Translations under genes and position numbers: made by a program
The notes under the pieces: generated by a model
What the model saw: the letters and a program-made list of their open reading frames with translations, nothing else
Told to the model about the DNA's origin: nothing
The model's database searches: none
From: Enterococcus ureilyticus
Lineage (GTDB): Bacteria; Bacillota; Bacilli; Lactobacillales; Enterococcaceae
Direction: 5' to 3'
Assembly: GCF_001730315.1 (NCBI RefSeq)
Contig: NZ_MIKC01000039.1
Span: 1-64,000, forward strand
DNA: 64,000 nucleotides
Shown: positions 18,736 through 28,048 of the stretch, one piece after another
Layout of the letters: every line of letters begins with the position of its first letter
Position numbering within the stretch: the stretch's first letter is position 1

Positions 18736-19275
18736 GTGGAGAAGACACATTTAAGAAAATTAGGGTTAGCAAATTTGAAATGGCTCCATAAACAGTCTGA
18801 AGTAAAAGCAAAAAAGGAACAGGACATCAGTCAAGCGTTATTCAACGATTTTTATTGGAAGAAAGCCCAAACGATTGCTGTCACGAAACCATTAGATTTT
18901 GAATTTGATACTCATATTTTACTTGATCAAGGGTGGCAGGAAGGCAAACAAATAGTGATGCCGATCGCAGGGGCTAAACGTCAGTTAACGTTTCATTCAA
19001 TAACCCCAGAAACTATTTTTAAAAAATCGCTATTTGGTGTTGAAGAGCCAGTAGCTGCGCCGGAAGTATCAGCTGAGGTAATTGATTTAGTTGTCGTGCC
19101 GGGAATTGTATTTACCCTTGAAGGTTTTCGAATTGGTTTTGGTGGTGGCTATTATGATCGCTTTTTAGAACAGTATCAGGGGGAAACGTGTAGTTTGGTA
19201 TTTAGTGAACAGATCCAAGAAAACTGGCAGGTAGAGCCTTTCGATCTACCTGTGAAACGATTATTTATCAGCTAG
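18736..19275 (+). CDS. 5-formyltetrahydrofolate cyclo-ligase
   Basis: A 179-residue enzyme of the MTHFS/5-FCL family, which makes 5,10-methenyl-THF from 5-formyl-THF using ATP. The signature phosphate-binding loop is visible as FRIGFGGGYYDRFL, with the preceding DLVVVPGIVFT strand. The start is a GTG at 18736 after TAGGAGG; no nearby in-frame ATG fits. It heads the cluster 5-FCL, rhomboid protease, YqgQ, glucokinase, rhodanese, an order conserved in Bacillales and Lactobacillales. Confidence 0.92.
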   Translation: MEKTHLRKLGLANLKWLHKQSEVKAKKEQDISQALFNDFYWKKAQTIAVTKPLDFEFDTHILLDQGWQEGKQIVMPIAGAKRQLTFHSITPETIFKKSLFGVEEPVAAPEVSAEVIDLVVVPGIVFTLEGFRIGFGGGYYDRFLEQYQGETCSLVFSEQIQENWQVEPFDLPVKRLFIS

Positions 19276-19284
19276 GAGGAACAC

Positions 19285-19995
19285 ATGAATTATCAAACGC
19301 AAATGAAGATCAAAAGAATATTGAAGCAACCGTTGGTCACGTATATTTTATTAGGGATCACAACGATTGTTTTTTTAGGAACTGAAGTTTCCGGAGGTTC
19401 AACAGTCGGACAAGTATTAGTTGATTGGGGGGCGATGTCACGTCCACATATCTTTTATGGTCATCAATATTGGCGCTTTTTCACGCCTATGTTTCTTCAT
19501 ATTGGCTGGCTGCATTTTGTTGTAAATATGGTGACGTTGTATTATGTTGGGTCACAAGTTGAGAGTATTTATGGTCATTGGCGTTATCTTGCAATTTATT
19601 TATTGAGTGGTGTGGCTGGAAATATTGTAAGCTTTACTTTTGGTACGCAAACAAGTATCTCAGCTGGAGCAAGTACATCTTTATTTGGATTGTTTGGTGC
19701 TTTTATTATTCTTGGACGTCATTTCCGAACGAATCCGGCTATCTCATTCATGGTTCAACGTTATGCAACGTTCATTGGAATCAACTTGATTTTTAATTTA
19801 TTCAGTAGTTCTGTTGATATCATGGGGCACATCGGTGGTTTGATTGGCGGACTTTTAGCAGCATCTGCTCTAGCGGTTCCTGAGCGCTCGGAAGAGTTTA
19901 ATATCCACGAACGAATCATAGCTGGAATTCTATTCGTATTTTTGTTAGGTGTTTTCTTAGTCTTGGGTTTTAAAAATTACAGTTTACTTGTATAA
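19285..19995 (+). CDS. gluP: Rhomboid-family intramembrane serine protease (GluP/YqgP type)
   Basis: A 236-residue protein with six or seven hydrophobic segments. The catalytic dyad is visible: Ser130 in AGASTSLFGLFGAF and His182 in MGHIGGLIGG. The HIGWLHFVVNM motif of rhomboids is present. It cleaves transmembrane helices within the membrane. The catalytic loop reads GAST instead of the common GASG. It starts 9 nt after the 5-FCL gene and lacks the large soluble N-terminal domain of Bacillus YqgP. Confidence 0.9.
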   Translation: MNYQTQMKIKRILKQPLVTYILLGITTIVFLGTEVSGGSTVGQVLVDWGAMSRPHIFYGHQYWRFFTPMFLHIGWLHFVVNMVTLYYVGSQVESIYGHWRYLAIYLLSGVAGNIVSFTFGTQTSISAGASTSLFGLFGAFIILGRHFRTNPAISFMVQRYATFIGINLIFNLFSSSVDIMGHIGGLIGGLLAASALAVPERSEEFNIHERIIAGILFVFLLGVFLVLGFKNYSLLV

Positions 19996-20012
19996 TAAGG
20001 AAGTGCATTCAA

Positions 20013-20231
20013 ATGGAAACGTTATATGATGTACAACAGTTATTTAAACAATTTGGCATTTACATTTATGTAGGTGCCAGAATTTATGATATCGAGTTGA
20101 TGATGATTGAATTGAAAAACATTTATGAAGGTCACTTGATTGATAGAGACACTTATCTACACGCAAGAAGTATCTTGCAAAGAGAACACCGGATTGAAGA
20201 AAGCAGGACGACTGAGAAAGGAATCGAGTAA
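20013..20231 (+). CDS. yqgQ: YqgQ family protein (DUF910)
   Basis: A 72-residue soluble helical protein, METLYDVQQLFKQFGIYIYVGARIYDIELMMIE... (first 20 residues are diagnostic). YqgQ is always found next to glucokinase in Firmicutes, but its function is not established; a nucleic-acid-binding role was suggested from its fold. It lies between the rhomboid gene and glcK and abuts the glcK start codon with no gap, which indicates translational coupling. Confidence 0.88.
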   Translation: METLYDVQQLFKQFGIYIYVGARIYDIELMMIELKNIYEGHLIDRDTYLHARSILQREHRIEESRTTEKGIE

Positions 20232-21203
20232 ATGGATAAGAAATTGATCGGGATTGATTTAGGCGGAACAACGATCAAATTTGCGATTTTGACAACTGAT
20301 GGAGATGTTCAGCAAAAATGGAGTATCGAAACTAATAGTCTAGATGAAGGCCGTCATATTGTGCCAGATATCATCGAATCAATCAATCACCGAATTTCTC
20401 TTTATGAGATGAAACAGGAAGATTTTATCGGAATCGGGATGGGCACCCCAGGCAGTGTAGACATAAAAAAAGGTACCGTAGTCGGTGCTTACAATCTTAA
20501 CTGGACAAAAAAGCAAAATGTAAAAATACAAATCGAAGAGGCAACAGGAATTCCTTTTGTTTTAGATAATGATGCCAATGTAGCCGCTTTAGGTGAACGC
20601 TGGAAAGGTGCTGGAGAGAACAATCCTGATGTTGTTTTCATCACACTTGGAACAGGTGTTGGTGGCGGTATTATTGCTGAGGGCAATTTATTACATGGCG
20701 TTAACGGTTGTGCTGGCGAGATTGGTCACGTAACAGTTGATCCTGGTGGTTTTGAATGTACTTGCGGTAAACGTGGCTGCTTAGAAACTGTTTCTAGTGC
20801 AACGGGTGTTGTTCGGGTTGCACGTCATATGTCTGAAGAATATGCTGGAGATTCTCAGCTTAAACAAGCAATCGACGATGGGCAAGATGTGTCTAGCAAG
20901 GATGTTTTTGACTATGCGCAGGCAGAGGATGCATTTGCTTTGATGGTGGTTGATCGTGTCTGCTATTTCTTAGGTCTCGCTGTTGGGAATGTAAGCAACA
21001 CTTTGAACCCTTCAAGCGTAGTAATCGGTGGCGGAGTATCTGCGGCTGGTGAATTTTTACGCAGCCGTGTTCAAAACTATTTTGAAGAATTTACTTTCCC
21101 AGAAGTTCGTAATAGTACCCAGGTCAAATTGGCTCAATTAGGAAATGAAGCTGGCGTTATTGGTGCTGCTTCACTAGCTTTACAATTCATGGAGAAAGTG
21201 TAA
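20232..21203 (+). CDS. glcK: Glucokinase (ROK family)
   Basis: A 323-residue sugar kinase converting glucose to glucose 6-phosphate. It has the N-terminal phosphate loop IGIDLGGTTIKFAI, the ROK signature around GEIGHVTVDPGG, and the zinc-binding CTCGKRGCLE. Family length is normal. It follows YqgQ directly and precedes a rhodanese-like gene, the usual gluP-yqgQ-glcK order. It supplies the PTS-independent route of glucose phosphorylation. Confidence 0.95.
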   Translation: MDKKLIGIDLGGTTIKFAILTTDGDVQQKWSIETNSLDEGRHIVPDIIESINHRISLYEMKQEDFIGIGMGTPGSVDIKKGTVVGAYNLNWTKKQNVKIQIEEATGIPFVLDNDANVAALGERWKGAGENNPDVVFITLGTGVGGGIIAEGNLLHGVNGCAGEIGHVTVDPGGFECTCGKRGCLETVSSATGVVRVARHMSEEYAGDSQLKQAIDDGQDVSSKDVFDYAQAEDAFALMVVDRVCYFLGLAVGNVSNTLNPSSVVIGGGVSAAGEFLRSRVQNYFEEFTFPEVRNSTQVKLAQLGNEAGVIGAASLALQFMEKV

Positions 21204-21218
21204 GAGAGGGATTTTGGA

Positions 21219-21617
21219 ATGAACGTTTTATGGATTATCAACGGAATACTATTAGCAATATTATTAGCAATGGGGATCAATGAGCTATATCTTCGTATTA
21301 TGGCAAAACGCTCAGCTAAAACCATTACAGAAGAAGAATTTAAAGAGGGGATGAGAAAAGCGCAAATCATTGATGTTCGTGAAAAAGACTCGTTCGATGC
21401 AGGCCATATCCTTGGTGCGCGCAGCATGCCTTACACAACGATCAAAACAACATTGAATTCACTTCGTAAAGATCAACCTGTTTATATTTATGATCAAAAA
21501 AAATCATTAAGTATTCGTACGGCAAATCAATTGCGTAAAAATGGCTATAAAGATCTTTATATTTTAAAGGGCGGCTATGAAGGCTGGACTGGTAAAACGA
21601 AAAAGAAAAATGCTTAA
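21219..21617 (+). CDS. Membrane-anchored rhodanese-like protein lacking the catalytic cysteine
   Basis: A 132-residue protein with one N-terminal transmembrane helix (about 3-20) and a rhodanese domain (IIDVREKDSFDAGHILGARSMP, then LKGGYEGWTG). In active sulfurtransferases a Cys starts the active loop after VYIY; here residue 92 is Asp (VYIYDQKKSLSIR), so sulfur transfer is unlikely. Relatives at the end of the glcK cluster (YqhL-like) are probably binding or regulatory proteins. It is the last gene before a strong terminator. Confidence 0.86.
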   Translation: MNVLWIINGILLAILLAMGINELYLRIMAKRSAKTITEEEFKEGMRKAQIIDVREKDSFDAGHILGARSMPYTTIKTTLNSLRKDQPVYIYDQKKSLSIRTANQLRKNGYKDLYILKGGYEGWTGKTKKKNA

Positions 21618-21622
21618 CCAAT

Positions 21623-21686
21623 AAAACACAGAGAGACAAACCTTGGTTCGAAAGCCGAACAATGCTTGTCTTTCTGTGTTTTTTTA
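21623..21686 (+). terminator. Terminator of the 5-FCL to rhodanese cluster
   Basis: AAAACACAGA...TCTGTGTTTTTTT with further pairing of AGACAA / TTGTCT. Confidence 0.9.
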
Positions 21687-21754
21687 TCTATAGGATAATC
21701 ATAAGTCGTTTCTTTTTTGATTAATTACGTTAAAATAAAGATGAGGTGATCAGA

Positions 21755-22123
21755 ATGATTCAAATTAAACGAGCTTATGAGCAAATAGCACCTACAGATG
21801 GGTATCGAGTTTTAGTCGATCGTTTATGGCCTAGAGGCATGTCTAAAGAAAAAGAACATTTAGATTTATGGTTAAAAGAAATAGCGCCAAGTAATGAATT
21901 GCGTAAATGGTTTAATCATGAGGCTGATAAATTTCCTGTATTTAAGAAGAAATATCTAACTGAATTGCAATCTGATGAGACACAATCTGCACTTCAAGAA
22001 CTTCTGGATATTACGAGAAAGTATCCTGTGATTACGCTAGTTTATAGTGCCAAAGATGAAAAATTTAATAATGCAGTAATCTTAAAAGAGCTGCTAGAAA
22101 CAATACAGTCAGAAACTACATAA
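21755..22123 (+). CDS. DUF488 family protein
   Basis: A 122-residue soluble protein. The pattern GYRVLVDRLWPRGMSKEK...LWLKEIAPSNELRKWFNH, ending ITLVYSAKDEKFNNA, is the standard DUF488 layout. The function is unknown, though some members are linked to metal or base-damage contexts. The ATG at 21755 is chosen over the GTG at 21746 because GAGG lies 8 nt before it. It appears co-transcribed with the FAD protein that follows 26 nt later. Confidence 0.88.
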   Translation: MIQIKRAYEQIAPTDGYRVLVDRLWPRGMSKEKEHLDLWLKEIAPSNELRKWFNHEADKFPVFKKKYLTELQSDETQSALQELLDITRKYPVITLVYSAKDEKFNNAVILKELLETIQSETT

Positions 22124-22149
22124 TGATACAGGTTTGAAAGGAGGAAAAA

Positions 22150-23988
22150 ATGAAAATTGCGATTGTTGGCGGTGGGCCTAGAGGCCTTTCAGTGTTAGAG
22201 CGAATAGTTGAATGGTCAAGAGGAGAGCAAGTAATACAGATTACAATGTTCGATCCGTATGGTCCAGGAGGCAAAATCTGGCGAGAAGATCAATCCTTAT
22301 CTTTATTGATGAATTCGATTGCTGCTCATGTGACCTTATTTACAGATGAAACACTGAGTACAAAAGGACCTATAGCGAAAGGACCAAATCTTTATGAATG
22401 GGTACAAAGTGACGCTATTCCATTTATCAAAAATCATAATATTAAAAATAAATCAGCATTGCTAGAAGAGTGTGAGACCTTAGGACCGAATGATCATTGT
22501 ACAAGGGTCCTTTATGGGGTATATCAAAAATGGTTTTATGAATATGTGCAGACTCGAATGACAGAACAAACATCTGTGAAATTCTTTAAAGATACTGTGC
22601 GAGCTGTAAAAATGCAAGATAATCAATTTTTAGTCTATACAAAATCAGTAGAGACTACAGTAGAGACCGTTATTCTAGCGTTAGGTCATCAAGAAAACGA
22701 ATTAGTCGGAAATGAAAAAGAGCTAGCAACATATGCGAGTGAACATCGCTTGTTTTATGCCTCACCTAAAAATGCGGCTGATGCTTATCTTGAAGCAATA
22801 ACGGAGAATACCTCAGTATTACTTAGGGGGTTAGGCTTGGTCTTTTTTGATTATCTTACACTATTAACAAGTGATCGCGGGGGCATATTTGAAGAGTTGG
22901 ATGGAAAATTGATTTATCGACCTTCAGGGAAGGAGCCTCGAATTATTGCGGGTTCTGGCAGAGGTATTCCTTATCATGCTAGGGGGCGTAATCAAAAAGG
23001 CTATGGACAAAAATACCAACCCCGTTTTTTAAAAGAAAAGAGTCTCAATAAGATTAAACGTAAAGGCCATTTTTCTGCTGAACAATTTTTTGAACTTATG
23101 AAAAAAGAAGTTGAGTTTGCCTATTATTCCACCTTGATCGAGACTTCTTATCCTAACATAAATCAGCAACGATTTAATGAAGCATTTATTCGAACAAAAG
23201 GTGAGCAATCAGTTTTAGGAAGATATGGAATTAAGTCTAAAGATTTTTGGAACTGGTCGATGATTCAACAACCTGTACAACAAGTAGAAGATCATACAGA
23301 TTTTCAGAAGCTTATCGTTGATTATTTACATCGTGATTTTTTGGAGGCACAGAAAGGAACGCTATTTGGACCTTTTGCAGCGGCTTTGGATAGTTTGAAG
23401 GATTTGCGTGATGAAGTTCGTTTTATGTTGGATCAAGAGTTGTTTTCAGATGAAGAGACCAAAAAATGGTTATGGGATTGGTTCACACCACTAAATTCAT
23501 TTTTGTCGATCGGTCCCCCAGTTGAAAGAATTGAGGAGCTTCAAGCCTTGATCAACGCAGGAATTGTCACATTGATTGGACCAAAAATGAAGATAGAAAC
23601 TGAGGCAGGCAGATTTGTTGGCTACTCTGATAGACGCCCATTGAAAAAGTACAAAACACATTTTTTAATTGAAGCTAGACTACCAAAAACGGCGAATCAA
23701 TTTAGCTTAAATCCTTTAGTACAGCAGCTTTTAAGCGATGAAATAGCGTGTCTGCATCAATTGAAACTAGCTTCAGGCAAAGAACATCAAACTGGTGCAC
23801 TTTTAGTTGATCGAAAAACCAATCAAATACAGACAAAAACCGGTTCGATAATTGCTAAGTTATTTTGTTATGGTATTCCAACAGAGGGAATTCATTGGTT
23901 GACAGCAGCAACAGCTAGGCCGGGAACGGATGCTTGGAATTTGCGGGAGGCAGATGTAATTGCTAGTAAAATTTTTGAAGAAGAATAA
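22150..23988 (+). CDS. FAD/NAD(P)-binding protein of the FAD_NAD_binding_9 type
   Basis: A 612-residue protein. The N-terminal motif IAIVGGGPRGLSVLERI is the FAD_NAD_binding_9 signature, followed by MFDPYGPGGKIWREDQS and LLMNSIAAHVTLF. A middle segment with GSGRGIPYHARGRNQKG also recurs in this family. The C-terminus ends with RPGTDAWNLREADVIA. The reaction is unknown; relatives are annotated only as FAD/NAD(P)-binding. No signal peptide is seen. A good GGAGG precedes the ATG. Confidence 0.78.
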   Translation: MKIAIVGGGPRGLSVLERIVEWSRGEQVIQITMFDPYGPGGKIWREDQSLSLLMNSIAAHVTLFTDETLSTKGPIAKGPNLYEWVQSDAIPFIKNHNIKNKSALLEECETLGPNDHCTRVLYGVYQKWFYEYVQTRMTEQTSVKFFKDTVRAVKMQDNQFLVYTKSVETTVETVILALGHQENELVGNEKELATYASEHRLFYASPKNAADAYLEAITENTSVLLRGLGLVFFDYLTLLTSDRGGIFEELDGKLIYRPSGKEPRIIAGSGRGIPYHARGRNQKGYGQKYQPRFLKEKSLNKIKRKGHFSAEQFFELMKKEVEFAYYSTLIETSYPNINQQRFNEAFIRTKGEQSVLGRYGIKSKDFWNWSMIQQPVQQVEDHTDFQKLIVDYLHRDFLEAQKGTLFGPFAAALDSLKDLRDEVRFMLDQELFSDEETKKWLWDWFTPLNSFLSIGPPVERIEELQALINAGIVTLIGPKMKIETEAGRFVGYSDRRPLKKYKTHFLIEARLPKTANQFSLNPLVQQLLSDEIACLHQLKLASGKEHQTGALLVDRKTNQIQTKTGSIIAKLFCYGIPTEGIHWLTAATARPGTDAWNLREADVIASKIFEEE

Positions 23989-24164
23989 GATAAAAACTGT
24001 TCGAAAGGTATACGACTTTTAGGGTATCAAATAAGCGATTTTTTTCAATTTCTAGAAATTTCGTATACATTAAGGCTAGTTAATTGGAAAAAGGAGTGTT
24101 TCTTATGACAGACTCAGAAGATTAAACGATAAAAACACCAGGTTGTCTAGAATTATTATTTTTT
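23989..24164. other. Intergenic stretch with a six-codon ORF
   Basis: A ribosome binding site AAAGGAG precedes ATG at 24104, but the frame closes after six codons (MTDSED). This may be a remnant of a lost gene. Two GTATAC-containing segments (about 24010 and 24062) form a loose inverted pair. Nothing else is recognised. Confidence 0.35.
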
Positions 24165-24702
24165 TTACTTTCCAATAATTTCTTTGGAATTTTTAGTTTC
24201 AGTAACAGCACTTTTGGGTGTTGTGTCAGAAGTCGAACTTTGTTGCTCTGACAAAGTAGATTGTGAGGTTAAGGGGTTATTTGCGCTATTTTCTGTTGAT
24301 TTGGAAACTGGAGCATTTTGCTCAGGTGTCTCTTTCGTTGTTTCTACGTTTTTTTCAGAACTAGTTTGTAATGTTTTTGGCTTGGAGACTTTTTGCTCAG
24401 TTGTTTCAATAGTTGTATCAGTAGATGTGGACGTTTCATTTGTCTCTTCAGAAGACGAAAGCTCTTTATCTGGACTTTGTGATCTGGCAACGCCTAAAAT
24501 ATCCGCTTCTAAGCCAGCTCCAATAACTGTATCACTTTTTTTAGGCTATGATGTCCCCATTTTCGTATATAATAAAGTTTTGTCCATCGAGATGGATGGT
24601 CGTTTTGTCTGCTCCTTGTGCAAAGGTTTGTTTTGCCTGTGTAAGAAAAAGAGCAGAAGCAAATAATACTGCTATGATAACGAATTGGGTCGTGTTTTTC
24701 AT
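24165..24702 (-). pseudogene. Secreted Ser/Thr/Glu-rich protein gene, frameshifted
   Basis: The start at 24702 follows AGGAG and encodes a clear signal peptide (KNTTQFVIIAVLFASALFL...TFA) and about 24 more residues ending YENGDIIA at a TAA. Skipping one base at this point (ATA-G-CCT, about 24543) opens a second frame of about 125 codons to the stop at 24165, rich in S, T and E (for example SSSEETNETSTSTDTT and QQSSTSDTTPKSA). Both frames have stops at the junction, so one indel separates them. The joined product would be a secreted, low-complexity protein without an LPXTG signal. Sequencing error or programmed shifting are alternatives; the site does not resemble a known slippery motif. Confidence 0.65.
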
Positions 24703-24918
24703 GTGTCTACTCCTTGTGATTTTCATTTTGTAGTTTAAGAAATGTAGTGTAACTATAAACTTCTATTTTGAAAAAAACATGGATGGTCCAGTATTTGCTA
24801 CCTAAAACTATTTATTGAGAAAAAGAAAGCGATTGCTAATTGGAATCAGATCAATAGTTGTTCGTTTTTAGTTATTCACCCCAGATAAACACTTTGTTTC
24901 GCATAAACTAACTCTTCG
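24703..24918. other. Upstream region of the frameshifted gene, nothing else recognised
   Basis: About 200 bp of AT-rich DNA that should hold the promoter of the minus-strand pseudogene. No ORF or strong structure was found before the terminator at 24919. Confidence 0.4.
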
Positions 24919-24977
24919 GAAAAAAGATAACCTGACTATGGAACAAGAAGCAGTCCATAGTCAGGTTATCTTTTTTC
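24919..24977. terminator. Perfect 24-bp bidirectional terminator hairpin
   Basis: GAAAAAAGATAACCTGACTA at 24919 continues to 24942 and is exactly complementary to 24954-24977, with an 11-nt loop. A/T runs on both sides allow termination in both directions. Confidence 0.88.
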
Positions 24978-24996
24978 AAGAAAGCTAAACATTTTG

Positions 24997-25505
24997 TTTC
25001 GCTTTTCGTTGATCTAGCTACACACGTTAGATTTTTCGACGATAACGAGAATTAATTCACAGGGAAAACCCCCCTGCTAAAATTATTTCTCTTATATCGC
25101 TCAAAATCTGAGCAAACGTGTTTCACTTTTCGTTGATCTAGCTACACACGTTAGATTTTTCGACGATAACGAGAATTAATTCACAGGGAAAAATTTCCCT
25201 GCTAAAATTATTTCTCTTATATCGCTCAAAATCTGAGCAAACGTGTTTCGCTTTTCGTTGATCTAGCTACACACGTTAGATTTTTCGACGATAACGAGAA
25301 TTAATTCACAGGGAAAACCTCCCTGCTAAAATTATTTCTCTTATATCGCTCAAAATCTGAGCAAACGTATTTCGCTTTTCGTTGATCTAGCTACACACGT
25401 TAGATTTTTCGACGATAACGAGAATTAATTCACAGGGAAAAATCTCCCTGCTAAAATTATTTCTCTTATATCGCTCAAAATCTGAGCAAACGTGTTTCGC
25501 TTTTC
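24997..25505. repeat. Four tandem 124/125-bp palindromic repeats
   Basis: Copies begin at 24997, 25121, 25246 and 25370 with TTTCGCTTTTCGTTGATC (A for G in copy 2), followed by an 11-nt partial fifth start at 25495. Each copy is itself a long imperfect hairpin: ACACGTT..GATTTT..CGATAACGAGAATTAATT pairs with AATTATTTCTC..ATCGCTCAAAATC..AACGTG. The loop carries a small variable stem AGGG...CCCT whose centre differs in each copy. Copies are otherwise nearly identical, indicating recent expansion or homogenisation. The array lies just after the stop side of the DUF3042 gene. Confidence 0.92.
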
Positions 25506-25508
25506 TTA

Positions 25509-25676
25509 TTATCGAGAGATACGTTTACGCATGGCTTTTTTACGGTTTTCCTCGATCATATCTTCTTTTTCTTCGATTGGATCAAGAACCGTTTTTTTGA
25601 TGGTAGCTGCAAAGCCAACGACTGCAGCGCATGTTACGGCTGTTCCTACAAGCATACCTGAAATAAATTTTTTCAT
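25509..25676 (-). CDS. DUF3042 family small protein
   Basis: A 55-residue protein: MKKFISGMLVGTAVTCAAVV, a hydrophobic N-terminal segment, then KKTVLDPIEEKED and the basic end NRKKAMRKRISR. This matches DUF3042 proteins of lactic acid bacteria, which have one membrane-type helix and a charged tail; the function is unknown. GGAGA lies 7 nt before the ATG and there are two consecutive stop codons. It is too short for many ORF callers. Confidence 0.85.
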   Translation of the reverse strand: MKKFISGMLVGTAVTCAAVVGFAATIKKTVLDPIEEKEDMIEENRKKAMRKRISR

Positions 25677-25773
25677 ATACATTCTCCTCTCTGTTATTTA
25701 TACACTTCTATTATGAACTAAAGTAAGAAAAAAATCCAATAGAGTGAAATTTGTAATCGTTTTACAAAAAAAC

Positions 25774-25814
25774 TTGTAAAAATTTAGTAAATGTTTTACA
25801 ATATATTTACTAAA
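25774..25814 (+). promoter_or_regulatory. gal promoter and probable GalR operator
   Basis: Promoter TTGTAA-17 bp-TACAAT (25774-25802). An inverted repeat TTTAGTAAAT (25783-25792) / ATTTACTAAA (25805-25814) covers the spacer and the start region, and TTGTAAAA / TTTTACAA forms a second overlapping dyad. A LacI-type regulator is encoded at the end of the operon, so repression by GalR at this site is a reasonable inference. Confidence 0.68.
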
Positions 25815-25835
25815 ATGAATGAAGAGGTGACAAGG

Positions 25836-26996
25836 ATGGAAAATGAATTAGAAGAACTATTTCATACACTTTTTGGAGTAGAGTCAAAAGATGTTTATTT
25901 TGCTCCTGGAAGAATCAATTTAATTGGAGAACATACCGATTATAATGGTGGCTATGTTTTTCCAGCAGCGATTACGATTGGAACATATGGTGTTGCTAGA
26001 AAACGTGAGGATCAAATGATTCGATTGTATTCAAAAAATTTTGCTGAATTAGGAATTATCGAACTTTCATTATCTAATCTAGCTTATAAAGATGAGGATG
26101 ATTGGACAAATTACCCGAAAGGAATGATTCACTTTCTAATAGAGCAAGGGCATGTTATTGATCAGGGAATGGATATTCTTTTTTATGGCACAATTCCAAA
26201 TGGAGCAGGACTTTCGTCATCAGCTTCAATCGAATTACTGACAGGTGTTATTCTAAATGATTTGTTTGATTTAAACGTTACAATGCTAGATTTAGTGATT
26301 ATTGGGAAGCGCGTTGAAAATGATTTTATTGGCGTAAACTCAGGAATTATGGATCAATTTGCAATTGGTATGGGACAGCTAGATCATGCTATTTTATTAG
26401 ATACAAATACCTTGGATTATGAAATGGTACCTGCAGAATTTGGAGAGTATGTAATTGCGATCATGAATACCAACAAACGTAGGGAATTAGCTGATTCGAA
26501 ATACAATGAGCGTCGAGCTGAATGTGAAATGGCCTTGAGCCGTTTACAAACAGTACGATCAATTGAGTCATTGGGTGAATTAACTGAAGAATATTTTGAA
26601 CAAAATAAAAATGTTATTGTAGATGAACGGTTGATTAGGAGAGCGAAACATGCAGTTACAGAAAACCAGCGGACGATCAAAGCAAAAAAAGCGCTAGTCA
26701 ACAATGATTTAAGAAAGTTTGGGCAATTATTAAACGCGTCACATGCCTCTTTAAGAGATGATTATGAAGTGACAGGGATTGAACTAGATACATTAGTAGA
26801 AGCTGCTCAGAAGCAAACTGGCGTATTAGGTGCAAGAATGACTGGCGCTGGATTTGGTGGATGTGCAATTGCTTTGGTCAAAGAATCCGAATTCAATCGA
26901 TTTACTAAACGGGTTGGAAAAGCTTATCAAGAAAAAATCGGGTATCCTGCAGATTTTTATATTGCTAACGTTGATGATGGCGCTAGAAAGTTGTAG
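25836..26996 (+). CDS. galK: Galactokinase
   Basis: A 386-residue GHMP kinase that makes galactose 1-phosphate. The galactokinase signature [19 protein letters not shown] is near the N-terminus, the ATP loop [11 protein letters not shown] follows, and the C-terminal motif [13 protein letters not shown] is intact. The ATG at 25836 is preferred over in-frame ATGs at 25791 and 25815 because GAGGTG lies 7 nt before it and the length then fits the family. First gene of galKETR. Confidence 0.95.
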   Translation: MENELEELFHTLFGVESKDVYFAPGRINLIGEHTDYNGGYVFPAAITIGTYGVARKREDQMIRLYSKNFAELGIIELSLSNLAYKDEDDWTNYPKGMIHFLIEQGHVIDQGMDILFYGTIPNGAGLSSSASIELLTGVILNDLFDLNVTMLDLVIIGKRVENDFIGVNSGIMDQFAIGMGQLDHAILLDTNTLDYEMVPAEFGEYVIAIMNTNKRRELADSKYNERRAECEMALSRLQTVRSIESLGELTEEYFEQNKNVIVDERLIRRAKHAVTENQRTIKAKKALVNNDLRKFGQLLNASHASLRDDYEVTGIELDTLVEAAQKQTGVLGARMTGAGFGGCAIALVKESEFNRFTKRVGKAYQEKIGYPADFYIANVDDGARKL

Positions 26997-27054
26997 AATG
27001 AACAAGATGAAAACGGTTAGTCATAGAGACTAGTCCAATAAGGAGGTAGGAAAC

Positions 27055-28041
27055 ATGTCAATTTTAGTATTAGGTGGAGCAGGTTACATTGGTTCTCATG
27101 CAGTGGATCAACTGATTAATAAAGGCTATACAGTAGCCGTTATAGATAATCTTCAAACAGGCCACAAACAGGCGATTCATGACAAGGCAATCTTTTACGA
27201 AGGGGATATCAGGGACAAAATGTTTATGCAGGAAGTTTTTACCAAAGAATCAGTTGAAGGTGTGATTCATTTTGCAGCAAGTTCATTGGTGGGGGAATCG
27301 GTAGAAAAACCATTGCTGTATTTTAATAATAATGTATATGGAACTCAAATCGTACTGGAAGTCATGGAAGAATTTGGTGTAAAAAATATTGTTTTTTCTT
27401 CCACAGCAGCCACATATGGAGAACCAAAAGAAATGCCGATCGTAGAAACAATGGCAACTCATCCGGAAAATCCTTATGGGGAAAGTAAATTAATGATGGA
27501 AAGAATGATGAAGTGGTGCGATAAAGCTTATGGAATACGCTATGTTGCGTTACGCTATTTCAATGTAGCAGGGGCAAAATCAGATGCTTCAATTGGAGAA
27601 GATCATGTTCCAGAAACGCATCTGATCCCGATCATTTTGCAAACGGCATTAGGACAAAGAGAGTATCTGGGGATATACGGCGATGATTATGACACACCTG
27701 ACGGAACGTGCATTCGTGATTATGTATATATAGAAGATTTAATTGCGGCTCATATTGCGGCTTTGGATTATTTACAAAAAGGCAATAAAAGCAATATCTT
27801 CAATTTAGGTAGTAATAATGGTTATTCAGTTAAAGAAATGTTGGAGGCCGCGCGCGAAGTGACGGGCAAAGAAATACCTGCTAAAGTATTACCTCGCCGT
27901 TCAGGTGATCCAAGTAAATTGGTTGCTTCAAGTGAAAAAGCTAAAATGACTCTAGCTTGGGAGCCCCAAATCACAGATATCAAACAAATTATTAAAACTG
28001 CTTGGGACTGGCATATCAGCCATCCAAAAGGGTATGAATAA
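27055..28041 (+). CDS. galE: UDP-glucose 4-epimerase
   Basis: A 328-residue extended short-chain dehydrogenase. The NAD motif GGAGYIGSH is at the N-terminus and the catalytic pair is Tyr141 and Lys145 in [13 protein letters not shown] supplies the third catalytic residue. It interconverts UDP-galactose and UDP-glucose in the Leloir pathway. GGAGG precedes the ATG; it lies 58 bp after galK. Confidence 0.96.
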   Translation: MSILVLGGAGYIGSHAVDQLINKGYTVAVIDNLQTGHKQAIHDKAIFYEGDIRDKMFMQEVFTKESVEGVIHFAASSLVGESVEKPLLYFNNNVYGTQIVLEVMEEFGVKNIVFSSTAATYGEPKEMPIVETMATHPENPYGESKLMMERMMKWCDKAYGIRYVALRYFNVAGAKSDASIGEDHVPETHLIPIILQTALGQREYLGIYGDDYDTPDGTCIRDYVYIEDLIAAHIAALDYLQKGNKSNIFNLGSNNGYSVKEMLEAAREVTGKEIPAKVLPRRSGDPSKLVASSEKAKMTLAWEPQITDIKQIIKTAWDWHISHPKGYE

Positions 28042-28048
28042 TTCTGTC

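Noticed and set aside
24184-24666. A 160-residue plus-strand ORF rich in Val, Ser and Phe
   Set aside because: It is the complement of the frameshifted minus-strand secreted-protein gene, has no ribosome binding site and shows no protein family pattern.
24997-25505. CRISPR array
   Set aside because: The units are whole 124/125-bp repeats without unique spacers and no cas genes are nearby.
25492-25716. A 74-residue plus-strand ORF
   Set aside because: It is antisense to the well-supported DUF3042 gene and has no ribosome binding site.
25748-25768. A cre site (TGTAATCGTTTTACA) upstream of galK
   Set aside because: It is one base longer than the cre pattern and fits poorly; it may be an extra half site for the gal regulator.
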